From CAYLLT01 sp964591605 (lineage in GTDB: Bacteria; Planctomycetota; Phycisphaerae; UBA1845; PWPN01), in contig CAZQEN010000097.1 of the NCBI GenBank assembly GCA_964591605.1, positions 1-21,313 on the forward strand: a stretch of 21,313 nt of DNA, in the 5' to 3' direction. The notes under the pieces are model-generated. The model was not told where the DNA came from. It made no database searches and saw only the letters and a program-made list of their open reading frames with translations. Below, piece by piece: positions 7,801 to 14,276 of this stretch. The position numbers were made by a program, and so were the translations under genes. Position 1 is the stretch's first letter; every line of letters starts with the position of its first letter.

Positions 7801-8004
7801 TCAGTTGTCCTGGGGTTTGCCCGGTGGCCCCGCCGCGGGGTCCTGTGCTGGAGGAATATTCTGGAGAGGGGTTTGAAGAGGAGAGAGGGGCCTCACCATC
7901 CGGCGAAACCACTCGGCCTCCGGATCCAGCCGCCGGGGTCCGCGATCGACCAGGCCATGTTGTTCATCGACGATGACACCCGCACTCGAGACACGGGAAC
8001 ACAT
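7801..8004 (-). CDS. Small hypothetical proline-rich protein
   Basis: This is a 67-residue candidate of no known family. The start at 8004 is chosen because GAGGA lies 7 bases upstream; an in-frame ATG at 8025 has no such site. The sequence opens MCSRVSSAGVIVDEQHGLVD and ends with a proline- and glutamine-rich tail (PLQTPLQNIPPAQDPAAGPP). It has no signal peptide or membrane segment. Support comes from the ribosome site and from a perfect TATAAT on the same strand about 73 bases upstream (8077-8082). It could still be a chance frame in GC-rich DNA. Confidence 0.4.
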   Translation of the reverse strand: MCSRVSSAGVIVDEQHGLVDRGPRRLDPEAEWFRRMVRPLSPLQTPLQNIPPAQDPAAGPPGKPQDN

Positions 8005-8076
8005 AAAAACGTCCTCGCGATCCATCCGATGACGCGGGCATGCGGCACGCCGCGCGTCATCTCACTTCATCTACTC

Positions 8077-8082
8077 ATTATA
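8077..8082 (-). promoter_or_regulatory. Perfect -10 hexamer TATAAT in an AT-rich island
   Basis: The minus strand reads TATAAT at 8082-8077, within the most AT-rich part of this divergent gap. No good -35 is seen 16-18 bases upstream. It would serve the small gene ending at 7801. Confidence 0.35.
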
Positions 8083-8126
8083 TCGTCCACAAGTTCGCTG
8101 GCATTTCGCGCGAGTCGCTCAAAATG

Positions 8127-8139
8127 GGGTTATCAACCC
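8127..8139. promoter_or_regulatory. Palindrome in the divergent gap, possible operator
   Basis: GGGTT-ATC-AACCC forms a perfect 5-base dyad flanked on both sides by the same hexamer AAAATG (8121-8126 region and 8140-8145 region). It lies between the candidate TATAAT of the small minus gene and the start of the kinase gene, where a shared regulator could bind. No regulator is identified. Confidence 0.3.
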
Positions 8140-8179
8140 AAAATGCCGTTGTTTTATGGGGCAAGGTGAGGTGGCCTGC

Positions 8180-9076
8180 ATGGACGCGGCGATGGCGTGC
8201 GGCCGTCGCCGCGGGGCGCGCCGGCAGGTGCGTTTTGATGCCGAGTGGGGTATTCTGCGTGCCATGGAGACGGGGCCGATCCAGCATGCGTGGCTGCGGG
8301 CGCTCGGCGCGGCGGACCTGCCGCCGGAGATCGTTCTGAGCGACGGAACTTATACGCATGTGCGCACCTATAAGCATGACTTCTTTGCGGCGACCGGGCT
8401 GTATCGAGGGCCGGGCGGCAAGGTGATTCTCAAGGTCGGGCGCGTCACGCCGCTGGCGTTTGTATCGATGAAGTGGATGGGACGGTTCCACGCAAATCAC
8501 GAACTCGGAATCTACCGGGCGGTGGAGGATCTGCCGGGCGTGCCGCGGTGTCTGGGACGCTGGGGGGAGACGGGGTTCGTGCATGCCTTCGTCGAGGGAC
8601 ATCCGCTCCAGCGGGGCGAACAGGTAGGCGACGCGTTCTTTGCGGGCCTGCGGGAGTTGCTGGCCGGCATCCATGCCCGCGGGATTGCTTATGTGGACCT
8701 GGAGAAGCGGGAGAACATCCTGGTCGGGGATGACGGCCAGGCGCACCTGATCGATTTCCAGATCTCGTTCCGGTGGCCTCGGGCGGGTGAGCGGCGGGGC
8801 GGCTGGCTGCGGCTGATCCCCCGGGAGTTGGGGGAGTTCATTCTGCGGCGTCTGCAGGACGGGGATCGGTATCATCTGCTCAAGCACATGCGGCGGCATC
8901 GGCCGGACCTGCTCACGCACGAGGAGCGGATGGCGTCCTATCGGGCGGGACCGCTGATCGAGCTGCACCGTCGGATCTCACGGCCGCTGACCGGTCTGCG
9001 CCGGGCCGTGCTGCAGCGTCTCACCGGGCGGTCGCGATCGCCCAAGCAGGAGGGGCCGGAGTTTCTGGTCGAATGA
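8180..9076 (+). CDS. Atypical small kinase, LPS-kinase/RIO-like
   Basis: This 298-residue protein has a kinase fold with altered motifs. The ATP-binding lysine is probably Lys85 (GGKVILKVGR) and the helix-C glutamate Glu108 (NHELGIYRAV). The catalytic loop is GIAYVDLEKRENILV, with Asp173 and Asn179; the gap is one residue longer than in ordinary kinases (D-x5-N). The metal-binding motif reads IDFQIS (191-196), DFQ in place of DFG. That combination matches, from memory, a group of bacterial RIO/InaA-like kinases thought to act on lipid or saccharide. The start at 8180 has GAGG 8 bases upstream; Met29 (8264) would give a shorter form with a poorer site. Its stop overlaps the start of the DUF309 gene (ATGA). 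The basic, tryptophan- and arginine-rich C-terminus suggests membrane contact; the substrate is unknown. Confidence 0.72.
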   Translation: MDAAMACGRRRGARRQVRFDAEWGILRAMETGPIQHAWLRALGAADLPPEIVLSDGTYTHVRTYKHDFFAATGLYRGPGGKVILKVGRVTPLAFVSMKWMGRFHANHELGIYRAVEDLPGVPRCLGRWGETGFVHAFVEGHPLQRGEQVGDAFFAGLRELLAGIHARGIAYVDLEKRENILVGDDGQAHLIDFQISFRWPRAGERRGGWLRLIPRELGEFILRRLQDGDRYHLLKHMRRHRPDLLTHEERMASYRAGPLIELHRRISRPLTGLRRAVLQRLTGRSRSPKQEGPEFLVE

Positions 9077-9663
9077 TCACCGGGATCCCCGAGCCGCAGC
9101 GGCCTCCGGCGCGGTACACGTCCCGGCCGTTTCCGCCGTATCGATATGTGCCCGGCCTGCATCCGCACCCGGTCGCGCATCCGGATGGGCACAGTTATGA
9201 TCCCTCCGGCGCGCATCCGGAGGCCGGGGCCCTCCTGAGCCCGGATCGATGGGCGGAGTGCCGGGACTACCTCTTCGGGGTGGATCTGTACAATCACTGG
9301 TACTGGTGGGAAGCGCACGAGGCGTGGGAGGGGATCTGGCAGCAGAGCGACAAGCGCGGCCCCCAGGGCCACTTCCTGCAGTTCCTGATCCAGGTCTCGG
9401 CCTGCCACCTGCAGCGGCACATGGGCCGCACGGAGGGCGTGCAGCGGCTCCGCCGCAGGGCGCGCCGGCACCTTGAGAGCGTCATCGCCGCGGTGGGGGC
9501 GGGGCGGTGCTACATGGGCCTGGATCCGGGCGGCTTCGCCGACCATGCGGATCGCTGGCTGGACGGCGAGACGAACGAATACCCGTTCATCCGGCTCGAT
9601 CGCGGCCAGCGCTCCCACACGGCTGCATCACCGCAGGCGGGGAGATCAGAACCCGGAGCGTGA
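9073..9663 (+). CDS. DUF309 domain protein
   Basis: This 196-residue protein carries the DUF309 core at about residues 65-125. The hallmark is LYNHWYWWEAHEAWEGIW (72-89), with a conserved Glu80, His82, Glu83 and Trp85. It is followed by GHFLQFLIQVSACHLQRHMG, a helix typical of the family. DUF309 proteins are small helical bundles of unknown function. The first 55 residues are proline- and histidine-rich (PPYRYVPGLHPHPVAHPDGH) and lie outside the domain. The ATG at 9073 overlaps the kinase stop in ATGA, so the two are translationally coupled. The last five codons and the stop (RSEPGA-stop) come from an inverted-repeat element that begins at 9645, so the original C-terminus has probably been replaced. 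Confidence 0.85.
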   Translation: MITGIPEPQRPPARYTSRPFPPYRYVPGLHPHPVAHPDGHSYDPSGAHPEAGALLSPDRWAECRDYLFGVDLYNHWYWWEAHEAWEGIWQQSDKRGPQGHFLQFLIQVSACHLQRHMGRTEGVQRLRRRARRHLESVIAAVGAGRCYMGLDPGGFADHADRWLDGETNEYPFIRLDRGQRSHTAASPQAGRSEPGA

Positions 9664-9739
9664 GCGACGGACCTGACTCACGAGTGAGAGCACCTCCCCA
9701 GCGCAGACAAGGCCCCTCACTGACGTTCGGGGTTCTGAT
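9645..9739. repeat. Inverted-repeat element with NPERE-type ends
   Basis: Imperfect 29-base inverted ends (9645-9673 and 9711-9739, about seven mismatches) begin ATCAGAACCC and contain AGCGTGAGCGACGG. Between them is a small CTCAC-GA-GTGAG hairpin (9677-9688). The element overlaps the end of the DUF309 gene and lies between it and the converging transglutaminase gene. One frame reads NPERERRT; the other end reads NPERQ on the minus strand. Sequences of this type are, to my knowledge, frequent in planctomycete genomes. Confidence 0.65.
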
Positions 9740-9802
9740 GGGGCGCGTCGGCGTTTTCGCATTGTCCCATTCTGTCTCTCCTTAGACCTCTATTTAATTC
9801 CT

Positions 9803-11644
9803 TCAGGGTCCGGCGGCCTGGGTGGTGGCGGCCTCGGGGCGGGCGAGCCACTCGCGCCACCGGGTCAGGGCCTCGCGGTTGGATTTGCGCTGGCTGTCCA
9901 CGGCCGGGTCGAAGCCGAATTCGTTGCCGCTGCGGCGCGCCAGCTCGCGCAGGGCATGCTCGCGGTCCCATCGGACCTGGCTTTCGAGGAGGTCGACCAG
10001 GAACGGCTCGGCGTCGCGCGTGCCGATGCGGGCCCAGCGGAGCGCTGCGAACACGCGGATGAACTCATCGGGGTCGTTGACGAGCATGCGGTAGGCCTTG
10101 TGGATGACGGGCTTGTCGCCGAACTTGTAGAGCGACTGGGCGGCGACCTTGCGCACCTCGCGGGCCTGGTCGTTCCAGATGCCGTCAAGGAGCTGAAGCG
10201 CCTCGGGGGTGCGCGAGCGGGCGAGCTCGGCGACCGCCTGGGCCCGTTCGGCGGGGTTGGGCGCGCTCAGGAGGCGGGCGGCGGCGGCGAGCATGATTTC
10301 CTTGAGCGCCTCGTCCTTCTCTTTCTCGGCCAGGATGGCCAGGGGGATCAGCATGCTCTGGTCGTTGCACTTTCCGAGGGCGGCAGCGGCTTCTTTGCGG
10401 ATCTGCAGATCTGGGTCGAACAGGGCCTCAAGCAGGTAGCCGTGCGTGAGCGTCTCGCGCTGCCGGGTCCAGGCCTGGACGGCCTGGCGGCGGGCGTCGG
10501 TGTCGTCGGAGCGGAGCGCCGCGCAGGCCTTTTTGAAGCTCTCGGTTTCGGTCGGCCGGTGGGCCGAGACGCGCCAGACGGCGGAGCGCGAGGTGCGCAG
10601 CCCCGCGCCCCCCGATTCGCTGCCGGCGATGAACACTCTCCAGGCCGGGTCGGGGCGGTCATCCAGCGCGAGGCCGTCGTCGAGCACGGTCAGATACTTG
10701 CCGTCCTGGTGGCCGAAGAACGTCTTGGAGGTATCGTTCAATCGGTTGGTGGGGTCGGCGGGGATCCAGCCGTATTCCTTCGTGTAGAACTCGACCCAGC
10801 GGTGCGTCCGCCAGTCGGTCGAGGGCGAGGCGCCGCCGCGGTTCACGTAGGCGGAGACGATCCGGGCGGGCACATTCAGGGCGCGGCACATGGCCAGGTA
10901 GGTGTAGGCGAGTTCACTGCACGACGCGGGGGAGCCGGCGAGGATCCTGTCGGCCGGCTCGAATTTCTCGTCGATGTCGTAGACGCACTCCCGGAGCATG
11001 TACTCGTAAGCCTTGCGGGCGCGGTCGATGTCGCGCCGTTCCGCGCCGGCGTTCTTCTCGGCGATCGGTTTGATCTTGTCGAGTTGGAGGAGGTAGCCGT
11101 CGGCGAGCTGCGCCTGCTCGATCTCGGCGGGGAGGGTGGTGGGCTTGCCGCCCGGGCCGAGGAGATCGACCCTGATCGCGCGGATGCGGGCCCAGACGAC
11201 GACCCGTACGCTGCGCGTCTGGCCGGGCGGGATTTCTCCCAGCGGGACGGTGATGATCTCCTGTCCCTCGGCGTCTTTGCGCGTTTCCTCGGGGGCGGGG
11301 TCGATCTGGCGGTCGATGACCTCCTGGTATCGGTTGCTGGCCGGGAGGATGCAGACCGCGGTGACATCCTTCGCCGGTTCGTCGCCGGTGTTGGAGACGC
11401 GGTGACTGATGAGCACGGCGAACGCCGGCCCCTGGGCCACGGCCGGCAGGGGCTGACCCGCCGCGATCCCGAGCGCGAGCAGGAAGCTGAGCGTGAGGGA
11501 TGGCTCGCCCCGACGAAAGCTGCTGGAGGAGCTCCTGGCGCGGGCCTTGCCCGCAACTGGATTTGAGATCTGAGATTTGAGATTTGAGATCACGTCGCCC
11601 GAGGGATTTGCGCCGGTTGCGAGAGATTTGAAGGCTTCTGACAT
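9803..11644 (-). CDS. Secreted transglutaminase-like protein with HEAT repeats
   Basis: This 613-residue protein starts at ATG 11644, behind a strong GGAGGA 7 bases upstream. The hydrophobic segment at 51-70 (TLSFLLALGIAAGQPLPAVA) is a signal peptide or anchor, preceded by an unusually long 50-residue N-terminus that includes a heptamer array. A beta-rich domain follows (80-165). The transglutaminase core has its Cys-His-Asp triad at Cys242 (SPASCSELAYTYLAMC), His281 (DWRTHRWVEFY) and Asp297 (GWIPADPTNR). From about 390 to 560, alanine-rich helical repeats (LQIRKEAAAALGKCND, AREVRKVAAQSLYKFGD) form HEAT repeats, a protein-binding scaffold. Bacterial proteins of this class act as extracytoplasmic proteases or cross-linkers; the substrate is not visible. 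It lies downstream of mlaD on the same strand, behind a 410-base gap, so it is probably a separate unit. Confidence 0.85.
   Translation of the reverse strand: MSEAFKSLATGANPSGDVISNLKSQISNPVAGKARARSSSSSFRRGEPSLTLSFLLALGIAAGQPLPAVAQGPAFAVLISHRVSNTGDEPAKDVTAVCILPASNRYQEVIDRQIDPAPEETRKDAEGQEIITVPLGEIPPGQTRSVRVVVWARIRAIRVDLLGPGGKPTTLPAEIEQAQLADGYLLQLDKIKPIAEKNAGAERRDIDRARKAYEYMLRECVYDIDEKFEPADRILAGSPASCSELAYTYLAMCRALNVPARIVSAYVNRGGASPSTDWRTHRWVEFYTKEYGWIPADPTNRLNDTSKTFFGHQDGKYLTVLDDGLALDDRPDPAWRVFIAGSESGGAGLRTSRSAVWRVSAHRPTETESFKKACAALRSDDTDARRQAVQAWTRQRETLTHGYLLEALFDPDLQIRKEAAAALGKCNDQSMLIPLAILAEKEKDEALKEIMLAAAARLLSAPNPAERAQAVAELARSRTPEALQLLDGIWNDQAREVRKVAAQSLYKFGDKPVIHKAYRMLVNDPDEFIRVFAALRWARIGTRDAEPFLVDLLESQVRWDREHALRELARRSGNEFGFDPAVDSQRKSNREALTRWREWLARPEAATTQAAGP
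11561..11588. repeat. Heptanucleotide array (four ATTTGAG units) inside a gene
   Basis: Four head-to-tail 7-mers fill 11561-11588: ATTTGAG, ATCTGAG, ATTTGAG, ATTTGAG. They lie inside the N-terminal extension of the transglutaminase gene and encode residues 19-28 (ISNLKSQISN). Local base use is AT-rich, unlike the flanking gene. This supports insertion or growth of a short repeat in the region upstream of the signal peptide. Confidence 0.75.
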
Positions 11645-11672
11645 GGAGCGTTCCTCCAATCGCGGCAGAGGT

Positions 11673-11678
11673 ATTGTA
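11673..11678 (-). promoter_or_regulatory. Candidate -10 for the transglutaminase gene
   Basis: The minus strand reads TACAAT (five of six consensus bases) about 28 bases before the ATG at 11644, leaving a short leader that contains the GGAGGA ribosome site. No convincing -35 is visible. Confidence 0.3.
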
Positions 11679-11702
11679 GCAGGTAGTGAAGCGGATCGGG
11701 CA

Positions 11703-11863
11703 TGGCGGGAGGGAACGCCACAGGGGGAGGGGGCCATCCGAAGACTGGGTTCGTTCTGGTATTCGTCCGCTGTCGCTTGTCCATGCATCCCGAGACCGTA
11801 TTACAAGCGCAATGGCTTCGTTTTGTCGGCGGCGCTTGCGTCGACGTTGGCGTTCCCCCGCCA
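11703..11863. repeat. Inverted-repeat element in the mlaD-transglutaminase gap
   Basis: TGGCGGGAGGGAACGCCA (11703-11720) and TGGCGTTCCCCCGCCA (11848-11863) are inverted copies that differ by a 2-base insertion. A second, nested pair is CAAGCGC (11804-11810) with GCGCTTG (11832-11838). The roughly 160-base unit has no coding capacity of its own and resembles a small non-autonomous element or a large hairpin. Confidence 0.5.
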
Positions 11864-12054
11864 CAGAACATGGAGTGTCCTCATTCCCTGATAGAACATG
11901 TCGGCTGCTCCGGATGAGGGAGGTGACGTGGAGCGGGCACATGGAATGGGTTGGGGCCGGGGGGGGCGGGAAGACCAGTGAGGGAGCGTGAAGATGAGAG
12001 GGCGAGAAGGAAGAAGGTGCGAAACCGCGGTCATCCCGTGCTGGCCGGTTCGGC

Positions 12055-13134
12055 TTACCGCAGCCGGAGCATCAGGCCGCCGTCCTGCCACTGTTTGACG
12101 GTGACCTGCAGGTCCTGGGCGGCGGCGGCGAGGCGCTCGATGGTGAGGAAGAGCTCCTCGTAGAACTTGGGGTCGCGCAGGAGCATGCCCAGGGTGCCCT
12201 GGCCTTCGGCGAGGTCCTTACCGGCGGAGGCGGCGTAGTCGAGTACGCGTGAGAGCTGATCGGCGTTCTGCTGGAGCTTGCGACCGAGCGTGTCAATGTG
12301 CTGGTGCGTGGTGTCGATGGCGGCGTTCAGGTTGGCGAGCATCTTACGGGCGTCGGCGTTGGTCTGCTGGAGGCCCTGGCCGAACTGTCGGAAGTCGCCG
12401 ACGGCCAGGCGGGCGTCCTCGGTGGCCGTCCGCAGGTTGGCGAGGGCCTCGCGCAGGTTGCTCTGCACCATCGGATCGCCGACCACGGACTGGATGTGGC
12501 GCAGGATCTGATCCATGCGCTGGACGGTCGTCGAGAGGTTGGCGGCGACCTGCTCGGCGCTGGGCTGCGTGGCGGTGATGTCGACTTCGGCCGTGGAGCG
12601 TTTGCGGAGCAGCTCGTGCAGGTCGTCGGCGACGGGCTTGAGGGCCGAAGCCAGAACGCGAATCTCGTCGCTGGTCGTCAGAATCCTCTCCTGCAGCTCG
12701 GGCGGAAGCACCTGGTCGAGCGGACCCACGACGGTGCCGATCATGGGTTCGCCCGGGGCGCGAGCGGGGAGCCCTCTGGGCGGGGGCATGATGTTGATGA
12801 AGGCCTGGCCCATCAGCGGCATGACGACGTTGGCCACCCAGTTCTCGGGGATGTCGAAATCCTTGTCGATCTGCATTTCGACGGTCACACCGCGGGCGGG
12901 TTCGTTGCGGTTGGTCAGATCGACTTTGGCGACGTTGCCGACCCACACGCCGGCCAGACGGACCTCGGTTCCCTCGCGGACGCCGGCGATGCGGTCGTAG
13001 GTGGCCTTGACAGTGTAACGGTTGCCGAACCAGGACTGCGTCTCGCCGAACTTGACGACCAGTACGGCCAGGCAGATGAGCCCGCCGAGGACGAACAAGC
13101 CGATCAGGGCGTTGCGACGTTTCGATTCAGGCAT
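12055..13134 (-). CDS. mlaD: MlaD-family MCE protein, lipid-transport substrate-binding subunit
   Basis: This 359-residue protein is the membrane-anchored MCE subunit of a Mla-type ABC transporter that moves phospholipid between membranes. Residues 8-28 (ALIGLFVLGGLICLAVLVVKF) are a single transmembrane segment. The MCE domain (about 38-125) has its signature GVREGTEVRLAGVWVGNVAKV. A long helical, glutamine-rich region follows (about 170-320, for example LSTTVQRMDQILRHIQSVV), probably coiled-coil, as in MCE proteins that form tubes. It is longer than E. coli MlaD (about 180 residues). The ATG at 13134 has AGGAGG at normal spacing. It lies downstream of mlaE and mlaF on the same strand, but 320 bases of nested repeats intervene, so it may have lost or changed its co-transcription. 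Confidence 0.9.
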   Translation of the reverse strand: MPESKRRNALIGLFVLGGLICLAVLVVKFGETQSWFGNRYTVKATYDRIAGVREGTEVRLAGVWVGNVAKVDLTNRNEPARGVTVEMQIDKDFDIPENWVANVVMPLMGQAFINIMPPPRGLPARAPGEPMIGTVVGPLDQVLPPELQERILTTSDEIRVLASALKPVADDLHELLRKRSTAEVDITATQPSAEQVAANLSTTVQRMDQILRHIQSVVGDPMVQSNLREALANLRTATEDARLAVGDFRQFGQGLQQTNADARKMLANLNAAIDTTHQHIDTLGRKLQQNADQLSRVLDYAASAGKDLAEGQGTLGMLLRDPKFYEELFLTIERLAAAAQDLQVTVKQWQDGGLMLRLR

Positions 13135-13152
13135 CGAAGCCTCCTGGAGCGT

Positions 13153-13180
13153 GAGTTTCGAGTTTCAAGTTTCGAGCTTC
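13153..13180. repeat. Heptanucleotide array, left arm (GAGTTTC units)
   Basis: Four phased 7-mers occupy 13153-13180: GAGTTTC, GAGTTTC, AAGTTTC, GAGCTTC. The first 18 bases (13153-13170) are the exact reverse complement of 13434-13451, so the array is mirrored on the far side of the gap. Confidence 0.75.
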
Positions 13181-13302
13181 ACGGTGCAATCGAGTCGAAA
13201 CGGGAGTCAAGACTGATTGAAGACGATCGTCTCCCGTGTGACTTTGTGAGCACGCGAGATTTGAGCCAGGTAGCAGCGCAGATTGATCGGCACCGTTGAA
13301 CA

Positions 13303-13388
13303 GGGTGGCATGAGTCCCGATGCAGATCGGGATACCCGCTGCCCGTGTTGCATGCGCACGGGCAATGAGTACATTGCCCATGCCACCC
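13303..13388. repeat. MITE/REP-like palindromic element, copy 2
   Basis: The ends GGGTGGCATG (13303-13312) and CATGCCACCC (13379-13388) are perfect inverted repeats shared with copy 1. The same three-hairpin order appears: CCCGAT with ATCGGG (13316-13331); TGCCCGTG with CACGGGCA (13340-13364); and GGGCAATG with CATTGCCC (13360-13379). Internal stem sequences differ from copy 1, but pairing is kept. Confidence 0.78.
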
Positions 13389-13416
13389 CGGGCAAACCTT
13401 TCCGCGCTCCTGCCTG

Positions 13417-13451
13417 GACACTCGAAACTCGCCACTTGAAACTCGAAACTC
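13417..13451. repeat. Heptanucleotide array, right arm (GAAACTC units)
   Basis: Five phased 7-mers occupy 13417-13451: GACACTC, GAAACTC, GCCACTT, GAAACTC, GAAACTC. They are the reverse complement of the left array and end four bases before the mlaF stop codon. Confidence 0.75.
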
Positions 13452-13454
13452 CCT

Positions 13455-14276
13455 TCATGCATTGACCGCGTCCACGTCGAGGTCCGCGTCTCCGGCGACG
13501 AAGCGCTGGACGTGGATGTCGGTGGAATTGCGAATGTCTTCGGCGGCGCCGTCGGCGATGAAGCGTCCCTGGTGGAGCATCAGGATGCGGTCGGCCACCT
13601 TGAAGGCGCTGGTCATGTCGTGCGTGACGACGACGCTGGTGACGCCGAGCTCATTCTTGAGCTTGACGATCAGGTCGTTGATGGAGTCGGCCCGGATCGG
13701 GTCGAGGCCGGTGGTGGGTTCGTCGTAGAGGATGATCTCGGGGTCGAGGGCGATCGCGCGGGCGAGGGCGACGCGCTTTCGCTGTCCGCCGGAGAGCTCG
13801 GCCGGGCGCTTGTTCTGGATCCCGTCCAGTCCGACCATCTCCAGCTTCTTGTGGACGATGCGGGCGATGTCCTCGTCGGAGTATTCCGTGTGCTCGATGA
13901 GCGGGAACGCGACGTTCTGGCCGGCAGTGAGCGAATCGAAGAGGGCGCCCATCTGGAAGAGGAAGCCGAAGCGTCGTCGGACGGGCACCAGCGCTTTCTC
14001 GTTGAGCTGGTCGATGCGCTGGCCGTCGATGAAGATCTCCCCGCGGTCCGGACGCAGCAGGCCGGTCATGTGCTTGAGGAGCACGCTCTTGCCGGTGCCG
14101 GACTCGCCCAGGACCACGGTGGTCTTGCCGCGTTCGAGGGTAAAGCTGACGTCCTTGAGCACGTCCTGCGTGCCGAACCGCTTGCTGACGTGCCGGAACT
14201 CGACGATCGGAGCCCGCCCGGCTGACGGAGCCTGCGTCTGGACCGCCGACTGGAGAGTACGGACCTGGCCCTCCAT
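13455..14276 (-). CDS. mlaF: Mla-type ABC transporter ATP-binding protein
   Basis: This 273-residue ATPase powers the Mla-type lipid transporter. All ABC motifs are intact: Walker A GESGTGKS (57-64), Q-loop Gln108 (FLFQMGALFDSLT, the MlaF-specific form), signature LSGGQRKRVALARA (161-174), Walker B IILYDEPTTGLDP (181-193) with Glu186, and the switch His219 (VVVTHDM). The start is the ATG at 14276, whose first base overlaps the mlaE stop in TGATG; AGGAAG lies just upstream. The frame is open further upstream, but that stretch is inside mlaE. A 20-residue alanine- and glutamine-rich N-terminal extension precedes the ABC core. The product should pair with MlaE in the inner membrane and with MlaD. 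Confidence 0.95.
   Translation of the reverse strand: MEGQVRTLQSAVQTQAPSAGRAPIVEFRHVSKRFGTQDVLKDVSFTLERGKTTVVLGESGTGKSVLLKHMTGLLRPDRGEIFIDGQRIDQLNEKALVPVRRRFGFLFQMGALFDSLTAGQNVAFPLIEHTEYSDEDIARIVHKKLEMVGLDGIQNKRPAELSGGQRKRVALARAIALDPEIILYDEPTTGLDPIRADSINDLIVKLKNELGVTSVVVTHDMTSAFKVADRILMLHQGRFIADGAAEDIRNSTDIHVQRFVAGDADLDVDAVNA

Larger units (their letters stand above)
11645..12054. other. Gap between mlaD and the transglutaminase gene
   Basis: This 410-base stretch holds a candidate -10 (11673-11678) and an inverted-repeat element (11703-11863). The remaining 190 bases up to the mlaD stop are purine-rich on the plus strand (for example GAGAGGGCGAGAAGGAAGAAGG near 11996-12017) and show no gene with a ribosome site and no clear terminator. 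Confidence 0.6.
13135..13454. other. Repeat-filled gap between mlaF and mlaD
   Basis: No gene is seen in these 320 bases. They contain a heptamer array at each end, in opposite orientation, with copy 2 of the palindromic element between them. A 10-base palindrome, GACGATCGTC, lies near 13220-13232. No clear promoter for mlaD is apparent. Confidence 0.65.

Noticed and set aside
9704..9775. A 17-codon minus-strand frame (MGQCENADAPHQNPERQ) behind AAGGAGAGACAG as a small gene.
   Set aside because: Its end lies inside the inverted-repeat element and the product is very short; kept only as a note on the repeat.
9956..11566. A long plus-strand frame opposite the transglutaminase gene, and similar ones at 2965-4290, 12298-13299 and 19518-21218.
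   Set aside because: All mirror well-supported genes on the other strand, have no ribosome site and no recognisable domain.
11801..12091. A 96-codon minus-strand frame across the mlaD end.
   Set aside because: It overlaps the mlaD C-terminus, shows no domain, and includes part of the inverted-repeat element.
13153..13451. The two heptamer arrays and the palindrome between them as a CRISPR array.
   Set aside because: The units are only 7 bases with no spacers, and the arms are in opposite orientation. No cas gene is present.
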